Shown one piece after another: positions 50,845-59,213 of a DNA stretch of 64,000 nt. Numbering within the stretch: the first letter of the stretch is position 1; every line of letters starts with the position of its first letter. The stretch lies in assembly GCA_034429215.1 (NCBI GenBank), contig DAOUGI010000066.1, forward strand, positions 62,001 through 126,000. Reading direction: 5' to 3'. Both the position numbers and the translations under genes were made by a program. The stretch is from JAFGOG01 sp034429215. Lineage in GTDB: Bacteria > Chloroflexota > Anaerolineae > JAAYZQ01. The notes beneath the pieces are model-generated. The model did no database searches, was not told the origin of the DNA, and saw only the letters and a program-made list of their open reading frames with translations.

Positions 50845-53409
50845 TTGACGACACCGGATTTGCGCATCGGCGTGTTCGTGTGCGATTGTGGCTCGAACAT
50901 TGCCGGAGCGGTGGATACCGAGGCGGTGCGTGAATATGCGGCGGCCCTGCCCAACGTGGTCGTGGCGGTGCGGAACAAATACACCTGTGCCGATCCTGGG
51001 CAACAGCAGATCCAGCGCACGATCCGCGAGCACAACCTCAACCGGGTGGTGGTGGCTTCTTGCTCGCCGTCATCCTACGAACCGATCTTCCGGCAGTGCA
51101 TCGAGGGAGCAGGGCTGAACCGCTACCTGTTGGAGATGGCCAACATCCGCGAGCACTGCTCGTGGGTCACGCCTAACGATCGAGAGGCGGCCACGCGCAA
51201 GGCGAAGGATATTGTCAATGTGGCGGTGGCGCGCTCGCGGTGGCTCTATCCCCAGGAAGAGGAGCAGATCTCGGTCACTGATGCGGCGTTGGTCATCGGC
51301 GGCGGGGTGGCCGGGATGCAAACTGCCCTCGACCTGGCCGACGCCGGCCACCAGGTCTACCTGGTGGAGAAAAAACCGTCCATCGGCGGCATCATGGCCC
51401 AGCTCGACAAGGTGTATCCGGATATCGAATGTAGTATATGAATTCTCGGCCCCAAAATGATGGATGTCGGTCGACATCCCAAGATCGAGCTGATGGCTTA
51501 TTCAGAGATCGAAAGCGTCTCGGGTTACGTCGGCAATTTCCGGGTCAGTGTCCGCAAAAAGGCCCGGTACGTGGATGAGGATGAGTGTACCGCCTGCGGC
51601 GACTGCGCCAAGGTCTGCCCGGTCGTCGTGCCCGACGAGTATCAGATAGGCCTGGGCAGCCGTAGGGCGATCCACATCCCCTTCCCCCAGGCTGTGCCGT
51701 CGTCCTACATCGTCGCCGCCGACGAGTGCCTGGGCCAAAACCCGATCGCCTGCGGCAAGTGCATCGAGGCCTGTGAGAAAAAGTGCATCAATTTTGACAT
51801 GCAGGACGAGATCCGCGAAGTAAAGGTCGGCGCCATCATTGTGGCGACCGGCATGAACGTCTACGACCCTAGCAGGCTGGACGAATACGGCTATACCCGT
51901 TTTTCCAACGTCGTCACCAGCTTAGAGTTCGAGCGGCTGATAAGCACCGGCGGGCCGCTGGAAGGGCACCTGGGCCGCCCCAGCGACCTGCAGCGGCCGC
52001 GCCGCATCGGTTTCGTCCAGTGTGTCGGCTCGCGGACCCAGGACCCGGAGCGCGGCAATCCGTACTGCTCCAACGTGTGCTGCATGAACACGGTCAAAGC
52101 AGCCCAATACCTGAAAGACAATTATCCCGACACCGACGTCAGTGTCTTTTACATGGACATGCGCGCTTTTGGCAAGGGGTTCGAGGAGCTGCTGATGCGC
52201 AGCAAGAGCAACGGCGTGCGTTACGTCCGTGGCCTGCCCGGCGAGGTGCGCCAGGACCCGGCGACCGGCAACCTGCGTCTGACGGTGGAGAACACGACCG
52301 CCAACCGCCTGGAGAACCACGAGGTGGAGATGCTGGTCCTGGCCGTGGGAGCCATGCCGGCCACCGACACCGAAACGGTCCGCCAACTGATCAGCTTGTC
52401 CAGGTCGCCCAACGGCTTTTTGAAAGAGGCCCATCCCAAGCTGCGCCCGGTGGACACGCCGACCAAGGGGGTGTACATCGCCGGGGCGGCCGAAAGCCCC
52501 AAGGACGTGCGGGAGAGCGTGACCCAGGCCAGCGCCGCCGCTTCGCGGGCGTCGATCCTGCTCAACAAGACCAGGTTCTCTGTCGAGGCGATCACCGCCG
52601 CGGTGGACGAGGCGTTATGCAAAATGTGCGGCCAGTGCGCCGATGTTTGCTCCTTCAAGGCCATTGTCTGGCAAAAGAAACAGGCGGCCAGGGTCATCAG
52701 CGCCCAGTGTGCCGGGTGTGGCACCTGCGCTGCCGAGTGCAAGTTCGGCGCCATCGAGATGCGCCACTTTTCCGACCAGGCGGTCTATGCCCAGATCGAC
52801 GCCATCCTCGATCAGGACCCGCTGGACAAGATCGTCACGTTTGCCTGCACCTGGTGCTCCTACGCCGGCGCCGACACGGCCGGGGTGGGTCGCATGGCCT
52901 ATCCGCCCAACGCCCGCATCATCCGCACCATGTGCTCCGGCCGGGTGAACCCCGAGTTTGTGTGGTACGCTTTCAAGAAAGGCGCGCCGGTGGTTCTGGT
53001 CTCCGGCTGCCACTATGTCGACTGCCACTACATCGACGCCAACCGCAATACGACCCGCCGCGTAGACGGCCTGTGGGATGGCCTGGAAAAGGCCGGCCTG
53101 CGCCCCGAGCGGCTGCAGTTGGAGTGGTGCTCGGCCGCCGAGGGCGGCCGCTGGCAGACGATCATGCGCGAGGTGGAGAACAAACGCCGGTCGGTGACGC
53201 CCCAAGAGGTGGAGCAGACACGGACTGTCCTGGCGGCCGCCAAGGTGCCCAACCCGCGCACCTCCAAGCCCGAAGATGAGAAGCAGAGCGCCGAGTACCT
53301 CTGCCTGCGCTGCGGGCACCACTGGACCGGCCTGTTCAGCGCCAACGTCGAGCGGATCTGCCCCAACTGCCGGTCAAGCAGCGTGCGTTGGCTAAAGCCA
53401 AAATCGTGA
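50845..53409 (+). CDS. hdrA: Selenocysteine-containing HdrA fused to MvhD (in-frame TGA = Sec199)
   Basis: One 854-residue reading frame with a single TGA at 51439-51441. TTG 50845 has AAGGAGGT five bases upstream. Cys-type HdrA proteins read C-S-x-C-I-L-x-P-K-M; here it is ECSI-TGA-ILGPKMMDVGRHP, so TGA takes the conserved Cys position. A hairpin with GGTC loop lies 20 bases later (51462-51479). The ATG at 51457 has no ribosome site, so two separate genes are unlikely. Domains: N-terminal HdrA domain (RIGVFVCDCG), FAD fold near 151 (IGGGVAGMQTALDLADAGHQ), clusters CTACGDCAKVCP near 249, CGKCIEACEKKC near 303, CKMCGQCADVCS near 592, CAGCGTCAAECK near 622, MvhD domain 666-790 and a zinc ribbon (CLRCGHHW, CPNC). 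It should be the electron-bifurcating flavoprotein of the Hdr complex. A true nonsense mutation is the alternative. Confidence 0.85.
51462..51479 (+). promoter_or_regulatory. Candidate bacterial SECIS hairpin
   Basis: GGATGTC, loop GGTC, GACATCC: a perfect 7-bp stem whose loop begins GGT, as in the E. coli fdhF element. The loop starts 28 bases after the last base of the TGA, within the usual 16-37 range. The codons also encode the conserved DVGRHP motif, so part of the sequence is constrained by the protein. Confidence 0.7.
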
Positions 53410-53428
53410 CCTTTTGTTGCTGGTCAAC

Positions 53429-53463
53429 GGCGCCGGGGGGCAACCCCTGGCGCTTTGGTTTTC
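53429..53463 (+). terminator. Probable terminator after hdrA
   Basis: GGCGCCGGGG / CCCCTGGCGC stem with one bulge, then TTTGGTTTT. It lies between the convergent hdrA and DUF512 genes. Confidence 0.6.
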
Positions 53464-53508
53464 TGCTGCGTTTGGTGAAGGTCGGCCGGCCGAAGCGGCG
53501 CCCTAGAC

Positions 53509-54876
53509 CTACAGGCCGGCTGTGAGGGCGGCCAGCGCCTCTGTGAGCGAGCCGGCCATGACCGCCGGCACCCCCAACCGGTCTGATATGCCGGTCAGAC
53601 TCATGTCATCCAGGGTGGCGTCGGGTGGAGCCGAGCCGGCGCCGTAGCTTCCGGTGAACATTGCCCGCGGCAGGAGCACCAGCTCGCCGAGCGGCCGGCC
53701 GTGCAGGGCCGCCACCACGTCCCGGCCGCCAAGCAGGCCCGAGACGGTGACCGGCGGCCCAAATAGATCGTTCGCCACGGGGACCAGGGTCAGTGACGAG
53801 CCGGTTAGCGCGTTCAGCTCGTCGACGATTCGTCCCAGCACCGGCGCGATCAACATGCCGCAGGCCAGCGTCGCGGGACGGAGCGGGGCGGCCGGCAGCG
53901 CCGTCTTGATCTCTTTCCATTCGTCCACGAGCAGCCGTACCATGCCGACGCCGTTTTCCACCTGCGGAAAATCGTCGTACTGCCTGCCCGGCGGCACCTC
54001 CCGCCCGGCGACCAGGTACCACTCGTCAGAGGGGTAGACGAAGGTGCCCCTCCTCTTTTTCCGGTTCTCCCTTCGCCACGGCTCCACCTGGTCCAGCAGG
54101 GCGCGCGATTCGGCCGGGGTGTAGGGACGGCATGGGCCAGAGTGGTAGCGGGTCAGGCCGATCGGCACGATGCTGAGCGACGCCACCGGCTCCTGGTACA
54201 GGTTGGTCAGGTCGGCGACGGTACGGGCCAGGTGCTCGCCGTCGTTCAGCCCTGGCACGAGCACGACCTGGGTGTGGACCTCGATCCCCAGCTCGGCCAG
54301 CCGGCGCAGCTGCCCCATCAAGTCAGGGGTGGCAACTCTGTCATTCTGAGCGTAGCGAAGAATCTTCCGCCGCAGCTCCGGTTCGGTGGCGTGGACCGAC
54401 ACGTACAGCGGACTGAGGCGCTGCTCGTCCAGGCGCGCCCAGTCATCGTCGGTCAGATTGGTCAGGGTCACAAAGCTGCCCGACAGGAAGGAGTAGCGAT
54501 AGTCATCGTCCTTGACGTACAGCGAGCGGCGCATGCCGGGGGCGTTTTGCTTGACAAAGCAGAAATCGCAGTTGTTGGCGCAGCGCCGGATGTCGACGTC
54601 GAAGGTGAGGTGGGTAAAGGTCAGCCCCAGTTCCTGGCCATACTCCCGCTCGGCCTCGAACAACAGCCGCTCGCCGGCCCGCTCCACCAGGATCTCCAAC
54701 CGTTCCTCGGCGCCGTAAAACTGCACGTCGATCACGTCGCGAAGGGGGTGATCGTTGATGGTCAGCAGGCGGTCGCCGGGTCTGATCCCCACTACCCTGT
54801 GCCGCATGCTTCTGGCGGCCTGGCCCAGGCTGTCTGGCTCGACGGCGGCGACCACCCCACCCGGTGCTTCTGTCAT
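53509..54876 (-). CDS. DUF512 / PDZ-radical SAM protein
   Basis: A 455-residue protein of the DUF512 family found in cyanobacteria, clostridia and Chloroflexota. It has an N-terminal PDZ-like domain (GIRPGDRLLTINDHPLRDVI), a radical SAM-like cluster motif CANNCDFCFVKQ (C-x4 then C-x2-C) and SLYVKDDDYRYSFLSG, then VSVHATEPELRRKIL. Two repeat insertions are visible: AARSMRHR (24-nt palindrome, 54796-54819) in the PDZ and ILRYAQND (54339-54366), a peptide encoded by a dispersed repeat, in the SAM domain. Its function is unknown. It follows cmk on the same strand. Confidence 0.85.
   Translation of the reverse strand: MTEAPGGVVAAVEPDSLGQAARSMRHRVVGIRPGDRLLTINDHPLRDVIDVQFYGAEERLEILVERAGERLLFEAEREYGQELGLTFTHLTFDVDIRRCANNCDFCFVKQNAPGMRRSLYVKDDDYRYSFLSGSFVTLTNLTDDDWARLDEQRLSPLYVSVHATEPELRRKILRYAQNDRVATPDLMGQLRRLAELGIEVHTQVVLVPGLNDGEHLARTVADLTNLYQEPVASLSIVPIGLTRYHSGPCRPYTPAESRALLDQVEPWRRENRKKRRGTFVYPSDEWYLVAGREVPPGRQYDDFPQVENGVGMVRLLVDEWKEIKTALPAAPLRPATLACGMLIAPVLGRIVDELNALTGSSLTLVPVANDLFGPPVTVSGLLGGRDVVAALHGRPLGELVLLPRAMFTGSYGAGSAPPDATLDDMSLTGISDRLGVPAVMAGSLTEALAALTAGL
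54339..54366. repeat. ILRYAQND-type dispersed repeat inside the DUF512 gene
   Basis: TGTCATTCTGAGCGTAGCGA followed by AGAATCTT, read on the minus strand as KILRYAQND. This repeat word occurs in many unrelated bacterial genomes. Confidence 0.75.
54796..54819. repeat. 24-nt palindromic element, in-frame copy
   Basis: CCTGTGCCGCATGCTTCTGG then CGGC. Read on the minus strand as AARSMRHR in the PDZ domain of the DUF512 protein. Confidence 0.75.
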
Positions 54877-54898
54877 GCCGTCATACCATCATCGGTGG

Positions 54899-54918
54899 GG
54901 GCGGACGGCTGTCCGCCC
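54899..54918. repeat. Perfect hairpin upstream of the DUF512 gene
   Basis: GGGCGGAC, loop GGCT, GTCCGCCC, in the 58-base gap between cmk and the DUF512 gene. No T run. Confidence 0.5.
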
Positions 54919-54934
54919 AAACAAGGTGACACGG

Positions 54935-55669
54935 TCACTCGGCGCAGCAGCCGTGCCAACCCTCGACCAGGGCCAGCACCTGGTCGAGAACCTGCTCCAC
55001 AGTCAGAAACGTGGTGTTAATCACCGCGGCGTCGCCGGCCGGCCGGAGGGGAGCCGCGCTCCGCCCGCTGTCGATCTCGTCGCGCCGCCGCACGGAGGCC
55101 AGCACCTGCCGGTAATTGGCCGGCTCACCACGAGCCAGCGTCTCGCGGTAGCGCCGGCGAGCCCGCTCCTTGAGTGTGGCGTCCAGGTAGATCTTTAAAT
55201 CTGCGTCGGGCAAAACCACCGTCCCGATGTCTCGGCCGACCATGACGATCCGGCCCTTGAGGCCGATGCGCCGCTGCTGCGCCGACAGCGCCGCCCGCAC
55301 GCCGGGATAGGCCGACACCGGCGACACGGCCCGGTTGACCTCAGGGCGCCGGATCTCCCACGTCACGTCCTGGCCGTCGGCCAGGACGGTGTATTGCCGG
55401 CCGTCATCAATGGTCGGCAGCACAATGTCGATCTTGAGCTGCTCGGCCAGGGCTGTGACGGCCGCTTCATCCTCAATGGCAATGTCGTGGGCCAGCGCTG
55501 CCCAGGTCACCGCCCGGTACATGACGCCGGTGTCGAGGTAAACATAACCCAACCGCAGGGCCAGCAGCTCACCGATCGTGCTTTTGCCCGAAGCCGCCGG
55601 CCCGTCTATGGCGATGGTCGATGGCATCGTCATCGAAGATGGCAACGTCATCGAAGGTGATGGCGCCAA
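54935..55669 (-). CDS. cmk: Cytidylate kinase
   Basis: A 244-residue CMP kinase: P-loop TIAIDGPAASGKSTIGELLA, YLDTGVMYRAVT, then VGRDIGTVVLPDADLKIYLD and RARRRYRETLARGE. It phosphorylates CMP and dCMP with ATP. The TTG at 55669 has GGAGG six bases upstream, inside the end of the previous gene, so this start is chosen; ATG 55627 begins the recognised family (MPSTIAIDG). The extra N-terminal residues come from an 18-base tandem repeat (ATGGCATCGTCATCGAAG and a near copy, 55621-55656 on the plus strand). It is coupled to the rluB-type gene and precedes the DUF512 gene. Confidence 0.93.
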   Translation of the reverse strand: MAPSPSMTLPSSMTMPSTIAIDGPAASGKSTIGELLALRLGYVYLDTGVMYRAVTWAALAHDIAIEDEAAVTALAEQLKIDIVLPTIDDGRQYTVLADGQDVTWEIRRPEVNRAVSPVSAYPGVRAALSAQQRRIGLKGRIVMVGRDIGTVVLPDADLKIYLDATLKERARRRYRETLARGEPANYRQVLASVRRRDEIDSGRSAAPLRPAGDAAVINTTFLTVEQVLDQVLALVEGWHGCCAE

Positions 55670-55672
55670 TCT

Positions 55673-56566
55673 TTACCTCCTCGTCGCTTTACGATTTCGG
55701 CGGCCCGAAATCGGTGCTTTGCGAGTTGAGCTTTTGCCAGGCTCCTTGCCTTCATGTGCCGCCTGTGCCGCATCCCGATTGGCCTGCCAATCGGGGCGGC
55801 TCGGTGGCCGGCGCGAGTCCCGCCGCGCACGCGGAGCGGGCTGTTTTAGAGCTTCCAGTGCGAGAACCTCTTGGTCTGTCAGGTGACGCCACTGCCCCGA
55901 TCCCAGGGTGCCCAGCAGCAGCGGCCCCATCCGCACCCGCACCAGTTCGCGGACCGGATGCCCCAGCAGTGAAGCCACATCACGGATCTGGCGCTTGCGC
56001 CCCTCGTGCATGATGATCCGCAGCATTGTCGCGTCCCTCTCCGTGCGGATCACCGTCACCCGCGCCGGAGCAGTGTGCTGACCTTCGAGGACGACGCCGC
56101 GCTGCCATGCTTCGAGCGTCTTTTCCGTGGGGTGGCCCGACACGAGGACCCGGTACTCCTTCTCGTGCTTGTAGCGGGGATGGGTGAGTAAGTTGGCCAA
56201 TTCGCCGTCGTCGGTCAGCAGGATCAGCCCTTCGCTGTTGACATCGAGCCTGCCGACCGGATAGAGCCGCATCGGCAGGGAAACCAGGTCGCCCAGCGAC
56301 CGGCGCCCTCGCTCGTCGTCCATCACCGACAGGATGCCGGCGGGCTTGTTGAGCAGGATATAGACGCGGCTGGTCGCCATCTTGAGCCGGCCGCCGTCCA
56401 CGCGGATGTCGTCATGGGCCGGGTCCACCTTGGTGCCGAGCTGGGTCACAATTTGGCCGTTGACCGTCACCCGGCCCTGTTGAATCATCTCCTCTGCCTT
56501 GCGGCGAGAGGCTACCCCGGCGTGAGCCAGGATCTTCTGTAGCCTTTCCAACGAGTCTTTTGGCAT
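55673..56566 (-). CDS. rRNA pseudouridine synthase, RluB/RsuA family
   Basis: A 297-residue protein. ATG 56566 begins MPKDSLERLQKILAHAGVAS, the S4 RNA-binding domain; the earlier frame to 56626 runs into the patatin gene. The catalytic motif is GRLDVNSEGLILLTDDGELA, with the Asp of GRLD. It converts a uridine in rRNA to pseudouridine, probably in 23S rRNA as RluB does. The C-terminal extension (after about residue 240) is basic and contains a 39-nt member of the palindromic repeat family (55762-55800). Gene order rluB-cmk-DUF512 is common in this phylum. Confidence 0.92.
   Translation of the reverse strand: MPKDSLERLQKILAHAGVASRRKAEEMIQQGRVTVNGQIVTQLGTKVDPAHDDIRVDGGRLKMATSRVYILLNKPAGILSVMDDERGRRSLGDLVSLPMRLYPVGRLDVNSEGLILLTDDGELANLLTHPRYKHEKEYRVLVSGHPTEKTLEAWQRGVVLEGQHTAPARVTVIRTERDATMLRIIMHEGRKRQIRDVASLLGHPVRELVRVRMGPLLLGTLGSGQWRHLTDQEVLALEALKQPAPRARRDSRRPPSRPDWQANRDAAQAAHEGKEPGKSSTRKAPISGRRNRKATRR
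55762..55800. repeat. 39-nt composite palindromic element in the rluB-type gene
   Basis: CCTGTGCCGCAT, then a hairpin CCCGATTGGC-CT-GCCAATCGGG, then GCGGC. The 24-nt element's centre is replaced by a perfect 10-bp hairpin. Confidence 0.7.
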
Positions 56567-56570
56567 GGGA

Positions 56571-57548
56571 TCAGGCCTTGCTCTCAGGTGGAAGCGGCAA
56601 CACCTGGGACAGGTCGTTAAAGGCATCCCACCAGCCCAGCTCGAATAGCTGTTGGTGATGCTCCAGTTGATAATGGGTCATCAACCCCACCGTCAGGTAG
56701 CGGTCGGGTGCGACGATGGCCAGCCATTTGAGGTTCGGGTATTTGCCCGCTTCACGTTCCATTTTGTACAGCAAATAGTCGCGCCAGACCGTTTCGGTCA
56801 GCATGGCATCCAGCGCCGGCTCGAAGGCGTTCCACAATTCCTGGGCGACCACCAGGAACGGCTGGCCGAGGTGGGTGATATAGCCCGGCCGTTCGTGGGT
56901 GCGCAGAGGGCGCTCGGGCCAGGGTGTCATCGTCGCCATCACGACCTCGGAAGCGCCCAGCTCGACCGCCTTGCGGAATGGAGTGTTGACCAGCATGCCG
57001 CCGTCCCAGTAGGAGGTGTCGCCCATCTTGGTCGGCCCGTACCACAGCGGGATGCTGAAACTGGCTACCACGTGCTCGATCTGTATGCCGCCGGGATCGC
57101 GGTTGCTGAAATACTCCGGCTGGCAGGTATCGGTGTTTACGGCTGTGACCCATACCTCGTAGGGCGCATCGGGGCTGTTCAGCACCTCGGGGTTGAACCA
57201 GGGGCGTTTGCGCCACTTGCGCGACTTGCCGGCCAGCGTCTGTGGCAGCGGTGTCAGGTCAAAGATGTGATCTCGGTCGCGGAGCAGGTTATCCAGCAGG
57301 ACATCGCCGGTGCTCATGAGTTGCACGTCGGCGCTGTCCAGGTCGAGCCAGCGCGACTTTAATCCACGCACACCGACCCCTGAGCCGAGGGCGGTGGCAT
57401 TGACCGCGCCTACTGACGAGCCGATGATCAGGTCCGGGTGCCAGCCGACCTTTTCCAGGTACTCCAACACGCCGATGTGATAGGCGCCTCGCCCGCCGCC
57501 GCCCGACAGGACCAACGCCCGTTTCGACTGCTCCTGCGACGTCTGCAT
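56571..57548 (-). CDS. Patatin-like phospholipase
   Basis: A 325-residue patatin-family lipid hydrolase. ATG 57548 is preceded by GAGGAGGGGAG; the longer frame to 57617 is rejected. It shows the oxyanion loop ALVLSGGGGRGAYHIGVLEY, the nucleophile GSSVGAVNA (Ser in GxSxG) and the catalytic Asp in YWDGGMLVNTPF. These form the Ser-Asp dyad. It should cleave acyl esters of phospholipids or a related lipid in the cytoplasm. Its promoter (-35 TTGACG, -10 TAATAT) lies between it and the divergent tldD. It precedes the rluB-type gene by 4 bases. Confidence 0.92.
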   Translation of the reverse strand: MQTSQEQSKRALVLSGGGGRGAYHIGVLEYLEKVGWHPDLIIGSSVGAVNATALGSGVGVRGLKSRWLDLDSADVQLMSTGDVLLDNLLRDRDHIFDLTPLPQTLAGKSRKWRKRPWFNPEVLNSPDAPYEVWVTAVNTDTCQPEYFSNRDPGGIQIEHVVASFSIPLWYGPTKMGDTSYWDGGMLVNTPFRKAVELGASEVVMATMTPWPERPLRTHERPGYITHLGQPFLVVAQELWNAFEPALDAMLTETVWRDYLLYKMEREAGKYPNLKWLAIVAPDRYLTVGLMTHYQLEHHQQLFELGWWDAFNDLSQVLPLPPESKA

Positions 57549-57588
57549 CCGCTCCCCTCCTCGCGAACCAATGTCGTGTGCCGGATAG

Positions 57589-57617
57589 ATATTAACATAT
57601 TTTCCGGCCGGCGTCAA
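57589..57617 (-). promoter_or_regulatory. Promoter for the patatin-rluB-cmk operon
   Basis: On the minus strand: TTGACG (57617-57612), 17-base spacer, TAATAT (57594-57589). Confidence 0.7.
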
Positions 57618-57645
57618 TTTGACCCAGAACGCCAGGGCGTTCGAA

Positions 57646-57674
57646 TTGCAGACCGGGCCAGATTCTGATAGAAT
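57646..57674 (+). promoter_or_regulatory. Promoter for tldD
   Basis: TTGCAG (57646-57651), 17-base spacer, TAGAAT (57669-57674). Divergent from the patatin promoter, with 28 bases between the two -35 elements. Confidence 0.75.
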
Positions 57675-57693
57675 AGCTGGGGAGGAATGGCAT

Positions 57694-59205
57694 ATGCAAC
57701 AACTGGCCCTTGATACGTTGGACCTGGCTGTGCAGCGGGGAGCTTCTTACGCTGACGTGCGCGCCGTCGAGCGGCGCACCGAGGATCTGCTGGTCAAGAA
57801 CGGGCAGCCGGAGCGCTCGACGCTGGAAGAGAGCGCCGGTCTGGGCGTGCGCGTCCTGGCCGACGGCGCGTGGGGTTTTGCTGCCGGCAGTGACCTGTCC
57901 GGCGAGGCGCTGGCGACGACCGTGGACCGCGCCCTGGAGGCGGCCCGGGCCGCCTCCCACGTCCAGATCGAGCCACCTGTGCCGCATGTTTCTGGCGGCC
58001 CTGTGCCGCATGTTTCTGGCGGCCTGCGATTGCTGCCCCGGCCGGGCGAGGTCGGCGCCTATGCCACACCTGTCGAGCAGGATCCGTTCGCCGTGCCGAT
58101 CGAATCCCGGCTGGCTCTGCTGATCGCCTGCTGTGATGCCATGCAGCGCCGGCCGGCGGTGCGCGTCGCCCAGGCCCATCTAAACCTCTACCGCGAGCAC
58201 AAGTGGTTCGTGTCCAGCGAGGGAAGCCGCCTGGAACAGACGATCGTCGAGACAGGCGGCGGCCTGACAGCCACGGCCGTGGGGGATGGCGGCGTCTTTC
58301 AGCGGCGCAGCTTGAACAACTATGCCCAGGCCGGCTACGAGTTCATCGCCGAGCTCGATCTGCCGGCCCACGCCGAGCGGTGCGCCGAAGAGGCAGCGGC
58401 CCTCATCGCCGCGCCCCCATGCCCGCCGGGCGTCCGGACGGTGATCCTGGGCAGCTCCATGCTGGCCCTGCAGGTCCACGAAAGCTGCGGCCACCCGGTA
58501 GAGCTGGACCGGGTGCTGGGCAGTGAGGCGTCGTTTGCCGGCACCAGCTTTATGACGCCTGACCAACTGGGCGTCCTCAATTACGGCTCGCCGCAGGTGA
58601 CGATCACCGCCGATGCAACGCTGCCCCGCGGCCTGGGCACCTTTGGCTGGGACGACGAGGGCAGCCCGGCAGAGTGGTTCCCGGTCATCGAGGAGGGCCG
58701 TTTTGTGAATTTCCTGACCTCACGCGAGACGGCCTGGCAATTGGCCGGCCGCCACCGGGGTACTGCGTCGATTCCCCCACTGCCGTTCAGCAACGGGACG
58801 ATGCGTGCCGACGGCTGGGGCCGGTTGCCACTCATCCGCATGACCAATATCAGCCTGGAGCCGCGAGACTGGGCGCTGGACGACCTGATCGCCGCTACCG
58901 ACGACGGGCTGCTGCTCGACACGCCGAAGAGCTGGAGCCTGGACGACAAACGGCTAAATTTCCACTTTGGCGCCGAAGTGGCCTACGAGATCAAGGCCGG
59001 CCGGCTGGGGCGCCTCCTGCGCGACGCCAGCTACACCGACATGACGCCTCGCTTCTGGAATAGCTGCGATGCGGTGTGCAGCGCCGACCACTGGCAGTTG
59101 TGGGGCTTGCCGAGCTGTGCCAAGGGCGAGCCGGTGCAGATCGCGCACGTGGCTCACGGCGCGGCGCCGGCGCGGTTTCGAGGGGTTCGGGTTAGCGGAG
59201 CATAG
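57694..59205 (+). CDS. TldD/PmbA family metalloprotease
   Basis: A 503-residue protein; ATG 57694 follows GGGAGG. It has the TldD zinc motif HExxxH in LQVHESCGHPVELDRVLG (His262, Glu263, His267) and the TldD-like end. TldD forms a heterodimer with TldE that cuts and matures small peptides; the TldE gene is not in the window. Homologous TldD without this insert would not need residues near 95-111: two tandem copies of the 24-nt repeat (57976-58023) encode PVPHVSGG-PVPHVSGG there. The next gene is convergent, with 8 bases between. Confidence 0.92.
   Translation: MQQLALDTLDLAVQRGASYADVRAVERRTEDLLVKNGQPERSTLEESAGLGVRVLADGAWGFAAGSDLSGEALATTVDRALEAARAASHVQIEPPVPHVSGGPVPHVSGGLRLLPRPGEVGAYATPVEQDPFAVPIESRLALLIACCDAMQRRPAVRVAQAHLNLYREHKWFVSSEGSRLEQTIVETGGGLTATAVGDGGVFQRRSLNNYAQAGYEFIAELDLPAHAERCAEEAAALIAAPPCPPGVRTVILGSSMLALQVHESCGHPVELDRVLGSEASFAGTSFMTPDQLGVLNYGSPQVTITADATLPRGLGTFGWDDEGSPAEWFPVIEEGRFVNFLTSRETAWQLAGRHRGTASIPPLPFSNGTMRADGWGRLPLIRMTNISLEPRDWALDDLIAATDDGLLLDTPKSWSLDDKRLNFHFGAEVAYEIKAGRLGRLLRDASYTDMTPRFWNSCDAVCSADHWQLWGLPSCAKGEPVQIAHVAHGAAPARFRGVRVSGA
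57976..58023. repeat. Tandem pair of the 24-nt palindromic element in tldD
   Basis: Two identical 24-nt copies, CCTGTGCCGCATGTTTCTGG then CGGC, at 57976-57999 and 58000-58023. The period is exactly eight codons, read as PVPHVSGG twice. Confidence 0.85.
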
Positions 59206-59213
59206 GAGCAGCT

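Noticed and set aside
50845..53409. Reading the HdrA region as two separate genes or a simple pseudogene
   Set aside because: The frame is continuous on both sides, the TGA falls on a conserved Cys position, a SECIS-like hairpin follows, and the second half has no ribosome binding site.
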